Assembly: GCA_005656395.1 (NCBI GenBank)
Contig: SRSI01000078.1
Span: 558,001-622,000 of the forward strand
Source: Strongyloides papillosus
Lineage: Eukaryota; Nematoda; Chromadorea; Rhabditida; Strongyloididae
DNA length: 64,000 nucleotides
Direction of reading: 5' to 3'
A program made the position numbers and the translations under genes. The notes under the pieces were generated by a model. The model was not told the DNA's origin. It worked only from the letters and a program-made list of their open reading frames with translations, and ran no database searches. Shown here one piece after another: positions 1 through 13,370 of the stretch (positions are counted from its first letter, which is position 1; each line of letters opens with the position of its first letter).

Positions 1-14
1 TAAAAAACAACAAT

Positions 15-854
15 ATGACTAATTTCTCAATTGGTAAATTGTTATTTAACACAATTTTATTTTTTTTTCAACTCACAACAATATTATCACTAAATATAAA
101 AAACACAATTAATTTGGGTTCACTTGTTAAACGTAAGAAAAATTTTTTATTATTTTTAAATAACATATATTTTTTACAGAATACTCAGACAATGATGTTG
201 CAATGCTTTATAAATTAAAATGTCAAAATCAAATTACTCCAATTAACAATTCAATTATTTGGATGTATAATAATAGTGAGATACTTCCACCAAATTTAAA
301 TGATAAGGATAAATCAACATTATTGTATGTTGCTTTTTAAAAATTTCTAGATTATTATCTTTTTTTATAGGATATCAAATATAACAGAAAAAGATACAGG
401 ATTGTATGATTGTTGTGTTCTTGATGTTGATAACATGTATATATGTTATCGTCAAACTCTTCGTGTCCTCTACAAAGCGCCAGTATTTGCAATTGATATG
501 AGAGCAAAAAATAGTACAATAATTCAGAAAAATGCAAATGTATATCTTTGGTTGTTTAATGACTCTTTCTCAAATATTAATTGTTCATTTAACGAAAAAA
601 TTTTACCTTCGAATGTTTTTACAAATATTGCCAATTTACCCCCTGATATATCATTGGAGTATAAGGATATGTTTATCAATAAAACATCACTAGAAAATAC
701 TGGTAATTATAGTTGTATTGGATCTGCAATTAATAGAAGAGTGACGATTTCATTTTACATTCATATTAATTCTTCGTCATATATCCAAAAAAATGTACTT
801 ATCACGGGCGTAATATTTTTTATAATATTTTTTGTTCATTTGATAATGCAATGA
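15..854 (+). CDS. secreted or membrane-anchored two-Ig-domain protein
   Basis: Three exons, 15-132, 180-324 and 371-854, join in frame to 248 aa across two ~47 bp GT-AG introns (donors GTAAGA and GTATGT, acceptors TTTACAG and TTTATAG). The first ~25 residues form a signal peptide (Leu/Phe-rich core). Ig domain 1 shows the Cys of LKC, the core Trp of IIWMY and the DTGLYDC motif. Ig domain 2 ends with NTGNYSC. Several N-x-S/T sites fit an extracellular protein. The last ~20 residues are hydrophobic (VLITGVIFFIIFFVHLIMQ), with almost nothing after them, so the protein is either GPI-anchored or held by a C-terminal membrane segment. It resembles the small two-Ig ZIG-type surface proteins of nematodes in layout only; the specific orthologue is not recognised. 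A polyadenylation-type AATAAA lies at about 883. The start is 14 bases from the window edge, but the signal peptide argues the N-terminus is complete. Confidence 0.72.
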
Positions 855-3800
855 TAACTGTTTTCATACAACAATCTTTTTTAATAAAATTATAAATTTT
901 ATTATATCATCTTCTTATTCAACAAAAAAAAGAAAGATCTATTTTCATGTAAAACTATTGTATATGCTTATAAATTAACCATGCACTGTAATCACAGAAA
1001 GTCTGCTGATAAATGGATAGAACATACATCAAAAGTTGCTAATTGTATTGATAGCGTCATTAAATAAAAGAGAACATATGCTACTTCATGATTGTCTTTA
1101 ACTACGTGCTTTGTAAATGGATGTTCAGAAGCTGAATTATATTGGAGTTGAAAGTCAACTTTACTTACCTAACTTTTCACAAATAGATTACATTTAGCTC
1201 AAGATTATGAAGTGGTATTTAGAGAAATAGACTTCCATTAATTTAAATGGCGTAAAACTTGATATCATTTAATTTTTCACTCCGGAGATCATAATTACTT
1301 ACTAAATGAAATTTCAAAAGAGTCGTTAGATTAACAACTTTCTAGAAAATTACTAAATATTCATGTTTCGTACAATCTCTTTGAGAAAACGATAATGATA
1401 AGTATTTTAAACAGTTATAATTTTATATTTAATGATATATTATTTTACAATTTCTGCGAATAATTATTAAAAATAGTTATCCTGTAGATTATAGAAACAA
1501 AAGAGTAATTTTACATAATATAAAAGATAGTGATAATTGTGCAAAGAATATCTATTATCTGTATGCAAAACCTTTTTTTCTAATAATTTCATACTGTAAG
1601 TAGTAATTAAAATCCATTTTTTCTGTAGCAAACATAAAATACACGGTGGTAAACATTATATTTATCAGATGAGTGAATAAATTTAATATATCACTACTAT
1701 TTGTTAAAATTTAGAATATCCTAAAAAGATACTTTTACCATTTTTAACCCAAAAAGAAAATTTATGATAAAAATAATGGCTTGTTTTTTGATATATCTGC
1801 TCTCATTAAATGTCTCTAATAAATATGTTTCAAGTACACAACATTAGAGCCTTAAATATTTTAATGAAAACTTTTAAAAAATAAACAATAAAGTTAAATA
1901 TAATTTATTTTACCTCTTCAACATATGTTACTTAAAATAAAAAATTTTTTTGTTTAAACACTTTCTGTGAAATATTTATTGCATTCAATTTCCTTGTTTT
2001 TCTTCATAAATGACATCAAGTAATTAGTTATGATAAAATATGTGAGAAAAGTTAGTATAAGTGTCAATTTAACAAATAATTTTAATGTCATTTAAGTGTT
2101 TACAATAAAAACGTTAATCTTTCTTACTTTTTAATTGAAATTTTAAATATAAAATTTGACAGGTGATAGTGAAAATATATATATGATGGTAAATTTTAAA
2201 TAATTTTTCCACTTATAGATTGTTTGAATGAGTTAATGAATAAATGACTTAAAAAAATAATTCTCTTCTTACTAAACACATTTTTATGCGTTCTATTTGT
2301 AAAAATATTTTTATTGAAATGTAACAGAAATGGTAGGAGTATACTGTTAAATAAAACTCATGGAAATCCTTTGAATTTTGTTTTATAACAATAACTAAGT
2401 ATTCTCTAATTAAAATTTAAAAAAACAGTATGAAATGCCAAATTATAATGAGAGTATTTAGAAGAATTTATGTTATTTTAATGAAAAAAATAGTCATCAA
2501 GCAATAGATTATATCAAAATAATCAATTTTTCTATTTATGGGATATTTTTGAGAAAATAATTTAAATGTATTGGAGCATTATTTTTTATTAATTTCTTAT
2601 AAAATATGCCTGTAAATTTTATATTCAATGCTTCTTCCTTAGAATTTTTTCAAGACACCTAAAGTTATGGATATTATTTATTCATATCCCTTATATAATT
2701 GTACTTTTTTTACAACAAATAAAAAATATTATTTTTAAATTTTTAACTCATAACTTCTAGATACGACTAGACAGTGAATAGAATCACGTTTTTCAACATT
2801 CTTTAAATGATATATTTATTGAATCTTAATAAAACAAACAAAAATTCAATAATATATCATAGAATAACTCATGACATTTTTGCTAACCAAAATTTAATGT
2901 CTCAAATATGTTAAAAATTTCAATAGTATAGGAAGAAATGATAGCATTATGCAAATAAAAATATTCACGTGTTAATAAAGTTAACAATTTTTTAATTTTA
3001 ATATACTATAAAAAAAATTTTTTTGATTTTGTTTCCCCAACATTTTTCCTACTAGTATAATTTTTTTTGTTATTTAGAATATCTCGAACAAATTTACCCA
3101 TTTTTTCTAATCATGTAAATGAACTATAATTTATTATTAAGGGGAAATATTATTTTTGATAAAACTATTTTTAACAAGTGAAAAAGAGTTTAAATATAGA
3201 ATAATTCCATTTTTCTAACATAAAAGATATCCATTAAGGAAGCCTATTGTAAATTCAAAATAGAAACAAAATTTTTTCAAAATTAAAGTCATTATCCTTA
3301 TCCAAAGAATGTGTAAAGCTATTATAAATAAATTTCTGTAAACATTTCATTTTTATACTAATTAAAAAGATTTTAATTTTAAGGTTTAGATATTACACTT
3401 TATTCTAAATAATGAGGAAGGACATGTAAGATAAATTTTTTATTTTTGCACCAATTTTTGGCACTTTTTTTCATAAATTATTATAAAACTTCCTTCAAAA
3501 GTTATCATAAATGTGCCTTCAAAATTGAAAGGAAACTACATTAAAGATTTGGTAGAAAACAAAAATTTAGGTGTAGAAGAATAAAAAGTGAAGTTATTCA
3601 AATATTTCACTACATCTATCTATACAATATTTACTATACAAATACGTATATATTTATATATATTATTCATTCTACATCTCATATCGACAAGATAGTATTA
3701 AGTTTATAAATTTATTTTTATCCAAACCAAACAATTCATGATTAAATTTATTGATTACACATATAACAGCTTTAATATTACATCATTATTATTTATTAAC

Positions 3801-4684
3801 ATAATTATTATATTTGTTTTTTCATTATAATTTTTTTCTATACACTGACAAAGAAAAAATTTAAACCTTTGGAAAATGTAAAAATATTTTCATTTATTAT
3901 TATTATATAACATCTCGTCAATACATTAAATTTAATATTTTTGGCTTATGTTTATTCGTGTAGTAGAGGACGATTTTGTCTGTGTGTCTATTTATAAACA
4001 TTTTTTACGCTTTAAAATCATCAAAAAAACTGATCTTATTTATGTTAAGTGTTATTTTTTATTTAGTTTGTTTGATAAATATATATATATTAAAGATGAT
4101 GATTTTACCCTTTGAAGATTATTTCTACACTACTTTTTGATAAAATCTATTTTATTGCGTTTTAAAAAGTCATTCTCCTTATTTTTTTTAATTATCTTAA
4201 TACCATAATGACGTAAATGGAAATCACACTAGTAGTAACCTATCAGTCTAAGTTAAAGTTTTCAGATTAATTTAATATTAGATTAAAACATCAAAAATTA
4301 TAAGATTACACGTAATCAAAGTATATGATAAGGGAATATGTATATATATAACAATTGTGTATATGATTTTTATGAAGTTTCTAATAACTTTTAAAATATT
4401 CTAAATTTAAACGATTTTTTTATTCTATTTTATGTTATTATTTATACATTCAACTGGTTTAGTTCTGTCATCTTAAAGAAAAACTAGCTTTAAGAATCAA
4501 ACAAAGTAAATTATTGATGCTAAAATTTTTATTTTTGAACTAAATATTATATATAATTTATATACATATTATTTAGTTTGAATAGTTAATTTGGAACACA
4601 TTAAATATATTAAGTACATTGATTTATTTTTATATTTTTTATAAGTATACTTACAAATTGCAAAATAAATTTCACTTAGAAATA
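855..4684. other. gene-free AT-rich intergenic DNA
   Basis: No supported gene. Apart from a decayed mariner-like stretch near 970-1290, it contains A/T runs and short frames broken by stops on both strands. Confidence 0.7.
970..1290 (+). mobile_element. possible heavily decayed mariner transposase fragment
   Basis: Read on the plus strand, the frame holding MLLHD, followed by QKLN and YLPNFSQIDY, lines up loosely with the mariner catalytic block (LLHDNARPH, then QKL, then YSPDLAPSDYH). The spacing is about right, but there are four or more stop codons and most conserved residues have changed. No terminal repeats were found around it. It would be an ancient, dead copy. Confidence 0.4.
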
Positions 4685-6412
4685 ATGATAGATAGTGAAA
4701 TATATGAAAGCGATGCTCTAAAAATTCGAAAAAGAAAATTAAAAGGTGTGATTTCTATACTTTAATACGTCCTTATGTTATTAATTTATATCAACAAATG
4801 TTATGTTGATATAATTATGCTTCATTTTACCTTTGTATGTTATATGTTAATTAACTTTTTACACAAATATTTCCATTATTTGTTACTTATTTTTTCATTT
4901 TTTAGTTTATGATAAATTTATGGCATCATTTGATAATCCTAACTTTATAAATGATAACAATAATGTTGATAATAATAGCAATGATTTAAAAGATGGAGAT
5001 TCATCAATCCAGATGTACCAAATTAATTCAAAATCTCATTTTAATGATGATACGTGTTCAGTGGACAATTTCAATCATGAAAAACAATCATCATATGTCT
5101 TTTTGGCACAAGTTATTTTTCCATTCTTAGTTGCCGGATTAGGTATGGTATTGGCTGGTACATTATTGGATATAGTTCAACATTGGTCATTATTCAAAAA
5201 AGTCCCAGAAATATTTATTTTAGTTCCAGCGTTATTAGGTTTAAAAGGAAATTTAGAAATGACTTTAGCATCTAGGTTATCAACATTAGTATGTTTTTAC
5301 ATCATAGCATATTTACATAATCATTTTTTCTCCCTTTTCAGGCAAACACAGGTAAAATTGATGATGAAGAAAGGAAGTACAAAATTCTATTGGCAAATGT
5401 GGCGCTAATTCAAACTCAAGCTATTGTAGTAGCATTCTTAGCATCCTCAATTGCTATAACTTTATCATGGATATCAAATGGATATGTAGATTGGGCTCAT
5501 GCATGTCTACTATGCGCCTCAAGTTTAACAACAGCATCTTTTGCATCTATAGTCTTATCTATAATAATGATAATAGTTATTTTAACAGCTAAAAAATTTA
5601 ATATTGATCCTGATAATATAGCAACACCAATAGCAGCATCACTTGGAGATTTAATAACTTTAACAATATTATCATGCTTTGGTTCATTTTATCTTAGAGC
5701 TCATGAAACTGAATCATGGCTTAATTTAATTGTTATAATCTTATTTATTTGTATTGCACCATTTTGTGCAGCTGTAGCATATAACGAAAATACAACTAAT
5801 CAAGTTTTATGTAATGGATGGTCACCAATAATCTTTTCAATGCTAATAAGTTCGGCTGGTGGATTTGTTTTGGAGAAGGGAATTAAAAAATTCCCACAAA
5901 TTGCTGTATTTCAACCTGTGATTAATGGCGTTGGTGGCAATCTTGCTGCTGTCCATGCTTCAAGATTATCAACATTCTATCATAAATCTTCAGCCTCTCT
6001 AGGAATATTGCCATACTCATTAAATGTTCGCAAATTTTTCAATATTAAACGTGCTTTTTTTTCTAATGATTGGGATGCTAAAGTTGCTAGAGTTTTACTT
6101 TTTTTAGTAATTCCAGGACACATATTTTTCAACTGGGTAATTAAACTTTTACAATTTGGTAGTGGTAATATACCAAATTCAGCATTATTTACAAGTTTAT
6201 ATCTTATTGCAGCACTTTTACAAGTATTTATTATTTTATACATATCTCAATTGTTAGTAGCATTTTTGTGGAGTGAGTCTATTGATCCAGATAACGCAGC
6301 AATACCATACTTAACTGCATTTGGTGATTTGACTGGTACGGTCCTGCTATATGTAGCATTTGAAATATTAGTACTGATGAATGATAAAGCAATTCAAGTG
6401 ATAAGCAAATAA
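4685..6412 (+). CDS. SLC41-family magnesium transporter (MgtE-like)
   Basis: Predicted 504 aa from exons 4685-4745, 4906-5288 and 5342-6412. SLC41 proteins are plasma-membrane or organelle Mg2+ transporters built from two MgtE-like five-helix halves. Half 1 carries [20 protein letters not shown] (the family hallmark) and then [15 protein letters not shown]. Half 2 carries the matching [20 protein letters not shown] and [15 protein letters not shown]. Length is close to the human ~510 aa. The 53 bp intron at 5289-5341 joins ...RLSTL to [12 protein letters not shown] exactly where the family continues. The first exon (20 codons, charged) is inferred: donor AAAG|GTGTGA at 4745/4746 and acceptor TTTTTTAG at 4905 keep the frame. 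If that exon is wrong, translation starts at 4920 (479 aa). It converges with the globin gene ~180 bp downstream. Confidence 0.9.
4786..4814. repeat. perfect 11-bp inverted repeat with 7-nt loop
   Basis: TTATATCAACA and its exact reverse complement are separated by 7 bases, inside the inferred first intron of the SLC41 gene. It could fold as a small hairpin; no function is visible. Confidence 0.6.
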
Positions 6413-6594
6413 AGTTTATTATACAAAGAAAATCCGGTTAGTGTTTCTATAAATCTTTTTTTGAGTACGAACTATGTATTATTAATCATTTTTATCTTAT
6501 ATTAGAATAAAATATATTAATAGATTGTTTCTATTAATATATGTAAATACTATATTTTATTTAATTTTTTTGTGTATTAAATAAATGATATTAA

Positions 6595-7793
6595 TTATTT
6601 ATCATTGTCATATCCTTCCAAAAGAGAACGTCCCATAAATCTAAGTAAATCAACCCATGCATCAACAGTATTTGCTTCCAAGTCATCCAACAAAAGTTCA
6701 GCAACAGTGCATACAATTTGTGCACACAAACATCTTATAACACATTCAGAAAAAAATTGTTTCTAAGAAGGAAGTGTTATATCAAATTATGATAAAATAT
6801 GTAACTTACTGAATTTGGAAATTGTATATGCCTTTGGCCATATATTTGTAAAGGAGGACCAAGTTCTGATTCTAATTGGTCAATGTTACGAATAGCTAAG
6901 TCAATTAAACTTGCCAAAAGGATAGCATGTCTAGTTAAAATATGGTCTTCTGATAAAATATTTATATTTATATCATCAGATATGTTAAAGACATATAATA
7001 ATTCTGGCATCTTTTTAAATAGCCTTTCAAAAACACACATACCAAAGAAAGAGAAAAACGATCTACTTGTACATATTTGTATTGCCTTTTCCTTTAGTAT
7101 TTTCCATGACTCAACTAAAATAAATCTTTGTTCTGCATCTATTATTGAATCAGATGTCATGAGAGATCTTTGACTGGCTGAACGAATGTAACGTAATGGA
7201 CTATAACTTCTTGTTCTTGAAAATGGTTTCATTTCAAATTCAATATCAGTACTACTAGCACCAGAACCAGAATCTAAACTTCTAACAGTTAAACTTCCGG
7301 AAGAATTCAAAAATTGCATTCTCCTACTTGATGCTCCTCTTTTAAATGTTCCTCCACCACCAATTACATCATCTATTTCCAATGATGAATTTTTTGTTTT
7401 TAAAAGATTTTTTTCACTATAATAAGGGCAATCAACTGAAGCGGAATGTTTAAAAGTTGGCTAAAATAAGAAAAAATAATTAAAATGAATGAGAAATTTT
7501 TATCAAACTTTTGTAATGCTGTTATTTAAATTAATTTCAAATGATTGTTTACTATTTTCAACCACTCCATCATTAACAAATGACTCCTCTCCATTAATTT
7601 GAATTTTTGGTGGAGTTTTTTGTGCCACTTTTCCAATTAATGGTAGTCTCTTCTTGAAAAATTGTCTTTTTTTGGTTGGTTTTGAAAATGTTTCACCTGG
7701 AGAGGATAATCTACGAGAGTCTACATCATTTTTATCATTGCGACTATCTTCCTTAAATTTTTTACTACTTCCTATAGCTTGATTATTTCCCAT
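6595..7793 (-). CDS. globin with long N-terminal extension, probably N-myristoylated
   Basis: Three exons (7793-7509, 7460-6810, 6762-6595) give 367 aa with introns of 47-48 bp in frame; the first donor is a weaker GTTTGA. Residues ~1-180 are a polar Ser/Lys-rich extension with poly-Gly (IGGGG). The globin fold follows: ILVESWKIL (A helix), FFGMCVFERLFKKMPELLYVF (B-C), HILTRHAILLASLIDLAI (E helix with a distal-side His) and IYGQRHIQ (F helix, likely proximal haem His). It ends with the G-H region in the last exon (AWVDLLRFMGRSLLEGY). Nematodes have many divergent globins acting as O2 sensors or redox proteins rather than carriers. The MGNNQA start has Gly2 and a small residue at position 6, compatible with N-myristoylation and membrane attachment, as known for some nematode globins. 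Haem binding is inferred from the His residue only. Confidence 0.87.
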
Positions 7794-10260
7794 GAAAATT
7801 TAGAATGCTTAAAAGTTTATATATAATACTTTAAAAGTTATATCCCTTAAAATTTATAGAAATTAATATGTGTAACATAAAAATATACTAGATTATTATA
7901 AATGAGGTGTAAAATTTAAAGGATAATAATTGTGGTTAGATAATTTATAAAAAAAGCCATTTTATAGTGTAATTTAGAAAGTTTATTTTAGGACTATTTA
8001 TAAGTAATTTTTTGTAATAATGTATTGTCGTTTTAAAGATAATTAGTTAACTATTAAATTTTTTATATACATACTACATAAGCACTTTTAATATATAAAA
8101 AATATATAATATTTAAAAGAATTATCAATTATAAAAGATTAAAAAGTATAATTTTTAATGTATCGTAATTGATGAAGCATACATTCAAAGGAGTAGAGTA
8201 TGCAAAAAAAAGTGTAAACAATAATATATATAATAATATTTATAATTTTATAAAAAAGTACGATTCTGGAGAATAAGCTGTATACATCAAAACAGTCTTG
8301 TATAAAATTGTCTATATTTGATTAAACTAAATTTATTTTTCTCCATAAAAATTGTTATTTTAATGGATATCATTTATAAAAGACAGGTTTTTTAATATAA
8401 AAAATTTAAACAAAACCTATGATACTGAGTGCATATGTGATTTCTAATATAAATCAGATATTTAGAATGTTTAAAATTACATAAAATAGCAATAAATTTA
8501 TCCCTCTCATTGGTTCCATGCTAAATATTTAAAAGCATTTACTTTAAATGAGGAATGAAAAATCTGAAGGCAAAAAAAAGAATGTAATTTATGACAAAAG
8601 AATTTTTGTGTCAAATGTTATCTCTTTTGAAACCAAAGAGACTTTATTATGAATCTATTTATCTTCTCTATATTTTATATAAACATTTTTTATAAAACAC
8701 ATTTAATCAACAAATTAAATTTTTTATATCTTTTTAAATTAAAGTAAAAGGAAAAATGTAAAAATTAATAATTATATTTATAACGATTACATTTAAATGA
8801 AATTAGATTGGTTTACTCAACAACAATACCTTTATTTTTATGAAGATACATAGTTAAAGTAGGAAAATACACGAATAGATTCATTAACTCATGAAATTTT
8901 TTTAATGAGAAAAATTTTTATAATAAGTATACATTTATCTATATCTATTTATGTTTATAAAACACACTAATAAAAACGAAAAAAAAGTTAAACATATAAA
9001 AATATTATATTAAAAAAATGAAAGACGAAACAAATACAAAAAAAAACTATTTAAAAAATGTACTTATAAAGACAGTGTTAGCTTTACTGCTATTTAATCC
9101 TTTAATCAAAATATAAAAGTAAATTTGAATTAAAAAGATAACATATAAAAATTCTTTGATATTAAATTAATCATCTATTTACTTAAAGTAAGATAAAAAA
9201 AATTAATTTATATCAAATTAAAGAATAGACTTGAGATTATTACTCGAAATGTCAAAAGAAAACCTAAAAAGAAATTTCATTTACATTTCAATATCATTTT
9301 ATCTATATAAATGTATATATGTTGTTAATATTTAAAATAACATGATATATCATTTTTATATTCTCAGAATCTATAAACAAATATATTTTATATTTAAAAA
9401 TAAACTTTTTAAAGTTAAGGTATTACCTAACATGAAAACTATGAAGTATTGCTATAAAAATAAACACGCGTTTGGCTAACATTTTGACTATTTACATTGC
9501 CTTATAAATAAGTTACCTGTAATACGTGTTTATTTTTACATATGTAAGACATTAAATAGCATTAAAAATCAAAAAAATAGAATTAATTAAAAGTTCCAAG
9601 CACATATAAAAAGATATAAAAAAAGTTTAAAAATAGGAAGGAAAATGAAAAGGAAAGAATAATTATTATTTATTTATTCAATGTTTAACATTTCTTAAAA
9701 TAGAGTGCAGTAACCTTTTTAGTATAATTTTCAGAACTTTATTTTTACATAATTATAAGAAGTTATCTATTCTCATAGTTATAGTGGGTAAAAATTTTAT
9801 AAAACATGCTAATATAATTACTTCCAAAGAATCTTACTCAATATAATGTTACATAACTTTGTAGTATCCATAATTTTCTTTAATTTTTATGATTTATGTA
9901 ATTTTAAAATGTTATTCCACTTTATTTAGTTAACAAAATAAATAATATACATTTATTTTTAATCCATCACTGACAAACACTGTCGTTAATATAATCTTAT
10001 AGTAAATTTTTGATTTTAATAAATTTTGAGTAAAATAAATAATTTTCTTTCTTTATATAAAAAAGAACCATTATTTGTAGTATATGTGGTAAAAAAAATG
10101 GTAAAACTGAAAAAATGTGTGGGAGAAATTTTTTATATTATCAAAAAATATTCGTCATATGTAGGAATATTACAAAAAAGCAATACTTGATAAGCTGAAG
10201 ATTAAAAGATAATTTTGATATTTGTACCATGGAAATAAAAAAAACAAAATGCTTTCATTC
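7794..10260. other. gene-free AT-rich intergenic DNA
   Basis: The 5' flank of the globin gene and 3' flank of the LRRC57 gene. No reading frame, RNA gene or repeat family is recognisable; A/T runs dominate. Confidence 0.65.
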
Positions 10261-11104
10261 TTATAATTTCATGCGATTAGCTGTATATCTTTGCTCATAT
10301 GCCCCATATCCAGGAAGAGATTGAAAATTTTTTTCTGTGAAATTGTTATTCTCAAAATCAATTTTAGCAATCTTTGATTCCTCCAATATTGATTTTGGAA
10401 AACAATCAATTGTCAAATTATTATTGTTTACTCTTAATACCTTCAATTTTTTGCATTTTCCAAGATTATCATTCAACTTTTGAAGATTGTTAAATGACAA
10501 ATTTAACTCCAAACAATTTATTTTTTCTATTTCATCTGGCAATTCAATGATACTATTTTCACTTACATCAACAACCTCTAAATTTATCATGTCACATAAT
10601 ACTTTTGGAAATGAAGTGAATAAATTTTTTGATAATAATATAGTTGTCAATTTTTCAAGACTTTTCAAGTTATCTGGTAGATTGGTTAATTTATTATCAC
10701 TTAACTCCAATTTTGTTAAATTTTGACATAGTCCAATTTCTTCAGGAATTGAATTAATTACATTATTATTTAATATTAATTGTTTTAAGTTAATAAAAGT
10801 TCCAATAAATGATGGGATTGTGGTTATTAAATTTTGAGATGCATCCAAATGTTTTAATAAGTCTTTAACCTAGAAATGAATTAAATTTAAATTTTTTCCG
10901 ATAAAAATATATAACTCTTACTTCAATGATTTTTTCTGGTAGTTGCTTAAGTTTTAAACCTTTAATATTGAGAACACGTGTCTTTTGAGATGTGGCAAGG
11001 TAAGTTTCAATGTCACAACTTCTACCTAAGTTAGTTCCTTTTTTAATGAAAGGAATGACATTCCCTTTATTGAGTGGTTTACTTTTTGATGATTCACCGC
11101 CCAT
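10261..11104 (-). CDS. LRRC57: leucine-rich repeat protein, LRRC57 homologue
   Basis: Two exons, 11104-10922 and 10869-10261, with a 52 bp intron, encode 263 aa (human LRRC57 is 239). About eight LRRs of the LxxLxLxxNxLxxLP type run from ~45 to 220, for example LKQLILNNNVINSIPEEIG and LTKLELSDNKLTNLPDNL. The C-terminus GYGAYEQRYTANRMKL matches the distinctive LRRC57 tail (GYxxYxxRFTAxxxK), which separates it from other short LRR proteins. The start MGGESS fits the N-myristoylation rule (Gly2, Ser6). Function in animals is poorly known; membrane association is inferred from the N-terminus. The first exon adds about 25 polar residues before the first repeat compared with the human protein. Confidence 0.88.
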
Positions 11105-13370
11105 TCCTTAAATATTTTCCAAGTTACACTGCCTAAAAATACATTATATAAAAAATTAATTTCCATCTCTATTATAATACATATAAAATATTTTTCATAT
11201 TTATCAATAAAGAATAATTCATGTACTAGGATGAAAAGACAATGTTTTTTTTCAAAGTGGAATAGTATGTCTTTTGCGTTAATTTATTCTACCCTGATAA
11301 GAGTACTTTCTTTTATTTCTTGTCTATTTTTATACCATCTATCCTATTAAATAAATATTGTTTGTCAAAATTAAAATTTATAATCATATTATACCACTTT
11401 TGCATTCTTTGTTAAAATAATTTTAATCATGTAATGTGATCAAAATTTTAATATAAAAAATATTTTATGTGTAATGGATGAAAAAAATGTTTATCGTTGG
11501 ATGATATTTCAAATTTATCATAATACATATCTTTGATCATCCACTTTACCACTAATATTTTATTTATTATCACTTTTAAAAGTTTAAAGAATGACTATTC
11601 TATTAAACATGACTTGTTTTCATATTCAATATCATCCTTATAAATAAAAATGAATTTATTTTTTAATACTTGTATGATATTTCATCCTTTTTTTGAAAAA
11701 TAATGATAGAAAGTATTTCATATATCCTAACTTTATAAAAGAGATAGGGCAATTAAAAATAATAATGTATTGCTATGGATATACTACATTAATTAGCAAA
11801 TTTACCTTTTAAATAAGGTTAACTGTTATTAGGGAAAAAAAAGTTAGTCAAATTCATTCACCTATCTTTTAATTGACTTTTACTCTTCTTAACACTATCA
11901 TATATATTATATTTATACACCTTATCTATAATTTACAATGTTTAATAAATTTTAAAATAAAATATTTAGGTCAGAAGATAAGTATATTATTTTACTTATT
12001 TTTTTCCTTCTAATTTTTCATATAAATTTACTAAAGTTATTTGCATTTCCAATTAATATTGTATATTTATTTAAAAGAAGTATGACATTTAAAATAATAT
12101 ATCAATAAATGGACGCACATTTTTTTATATTATAATTTTTTTTCATTCTGTCTCAATAATATAGCATAATTCCTGAACAACTCATCATTACTTATGATCA
12201 CTAAAAGGTTTTTAGATAATTCATTCATTTACTTATACATTTTAATATTTTTATCGCTGCGATATTATGTTCAGGGGCGCTTTATTTTTGTACATATTAG
12301 ATACTTATATTCATCCATATTCCCTCCTGGTTTACATATATTTTATCTAAAGGAACATCATTTCCGTATTTCATTATTTTCCATATAGCACACATTAACA
12401 TTATTATCTTTTGCATATGTGGCAGAAACTGTATAATATATATAAGAGTACCTTTATTATTTACTTTGATTAGACATAGATAGGTCGCTTCATGTCTGCT
12501 TACAATGACGTTATATATATACATTTATATATATGTGCCTTCCAAAATGAATACGTGGCCGATTGCCCATATAATTGTGACTTGATCAGGGGCAGGTCTA
12601 ATACACATAAAAGAGAAGGACAGAACAAATTAAAGTTATTTCTCTTTACAACTAAGAGGAAAGATATATGTATATATTTCAAGAAATTTTAATGCATATT
12701 CCTTTATACATTTTTCTCTATAAATTTACAGTTCCCATTTAACCCATAATTAAAACATAAATATCTTAAAAAAATGAATATAGTTAGAAATATTAATATT
12801 ATTATTGATTTAAAAAAAATATCCACATTATTTAAAAATTACATTTATCATTTTTTAAATGTCAAATATATATTAAAAAAATAAAACTTAAAAGTTGTTT
12901 AAAATTCTGAATTATCTTTAAATATTAGCCTGTTCAATATCTGCGTTCGATGTTTTTATTATCAATTATTATAATGTTCTCTTCTGTGCAAGAAGTAATA
13001 TCATTTTTCGTATGTCATACAAATATGTATGCAAAAAGACAAATCATACACATCACCTTTCCAACGTGGCAAATTCCAGCGTATTTTATATTAATAAACG
13101 TATAATTATTTCTTTAAATGTCATAGAATTGTTCTCTTTTTAACACTTCAACTCTGAAGTGTAATCTTTTATCTTTGATAATATTTGATGAGATTTTGTA
13201 TATTTATTTTTCATTTTTTTTAGTTTTCAAGCGGAGTTATTATAATTGTAGTTTTTGGTTGCTTCTTTTACTGAACTCTACAATTTTTGTTTACTTATAC
13301 CCAGTTTCTGTGGACCTGATACACTGCTCGCCCACGTCGTTTGCCTTAGTCGTTTAAACAATTTTTCAAG
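11105..13370. other. intergenic region between divergent LRRC57 and vigilin genes
   Basis: The shared 5' flank of two divergent genes. The stretch 12190-12700 is less AT-rich than its surroundings and has overlapping 60-75 codon frames on both strands, none with a recognisable domain. Near vigilin, TTTTTTTTAG (ends ~13222) and TTATACCCAG (ends ~13303) are plausible cis- or trans-splice acceptors for the vigilin 5' leader. Confidence 0.5.
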
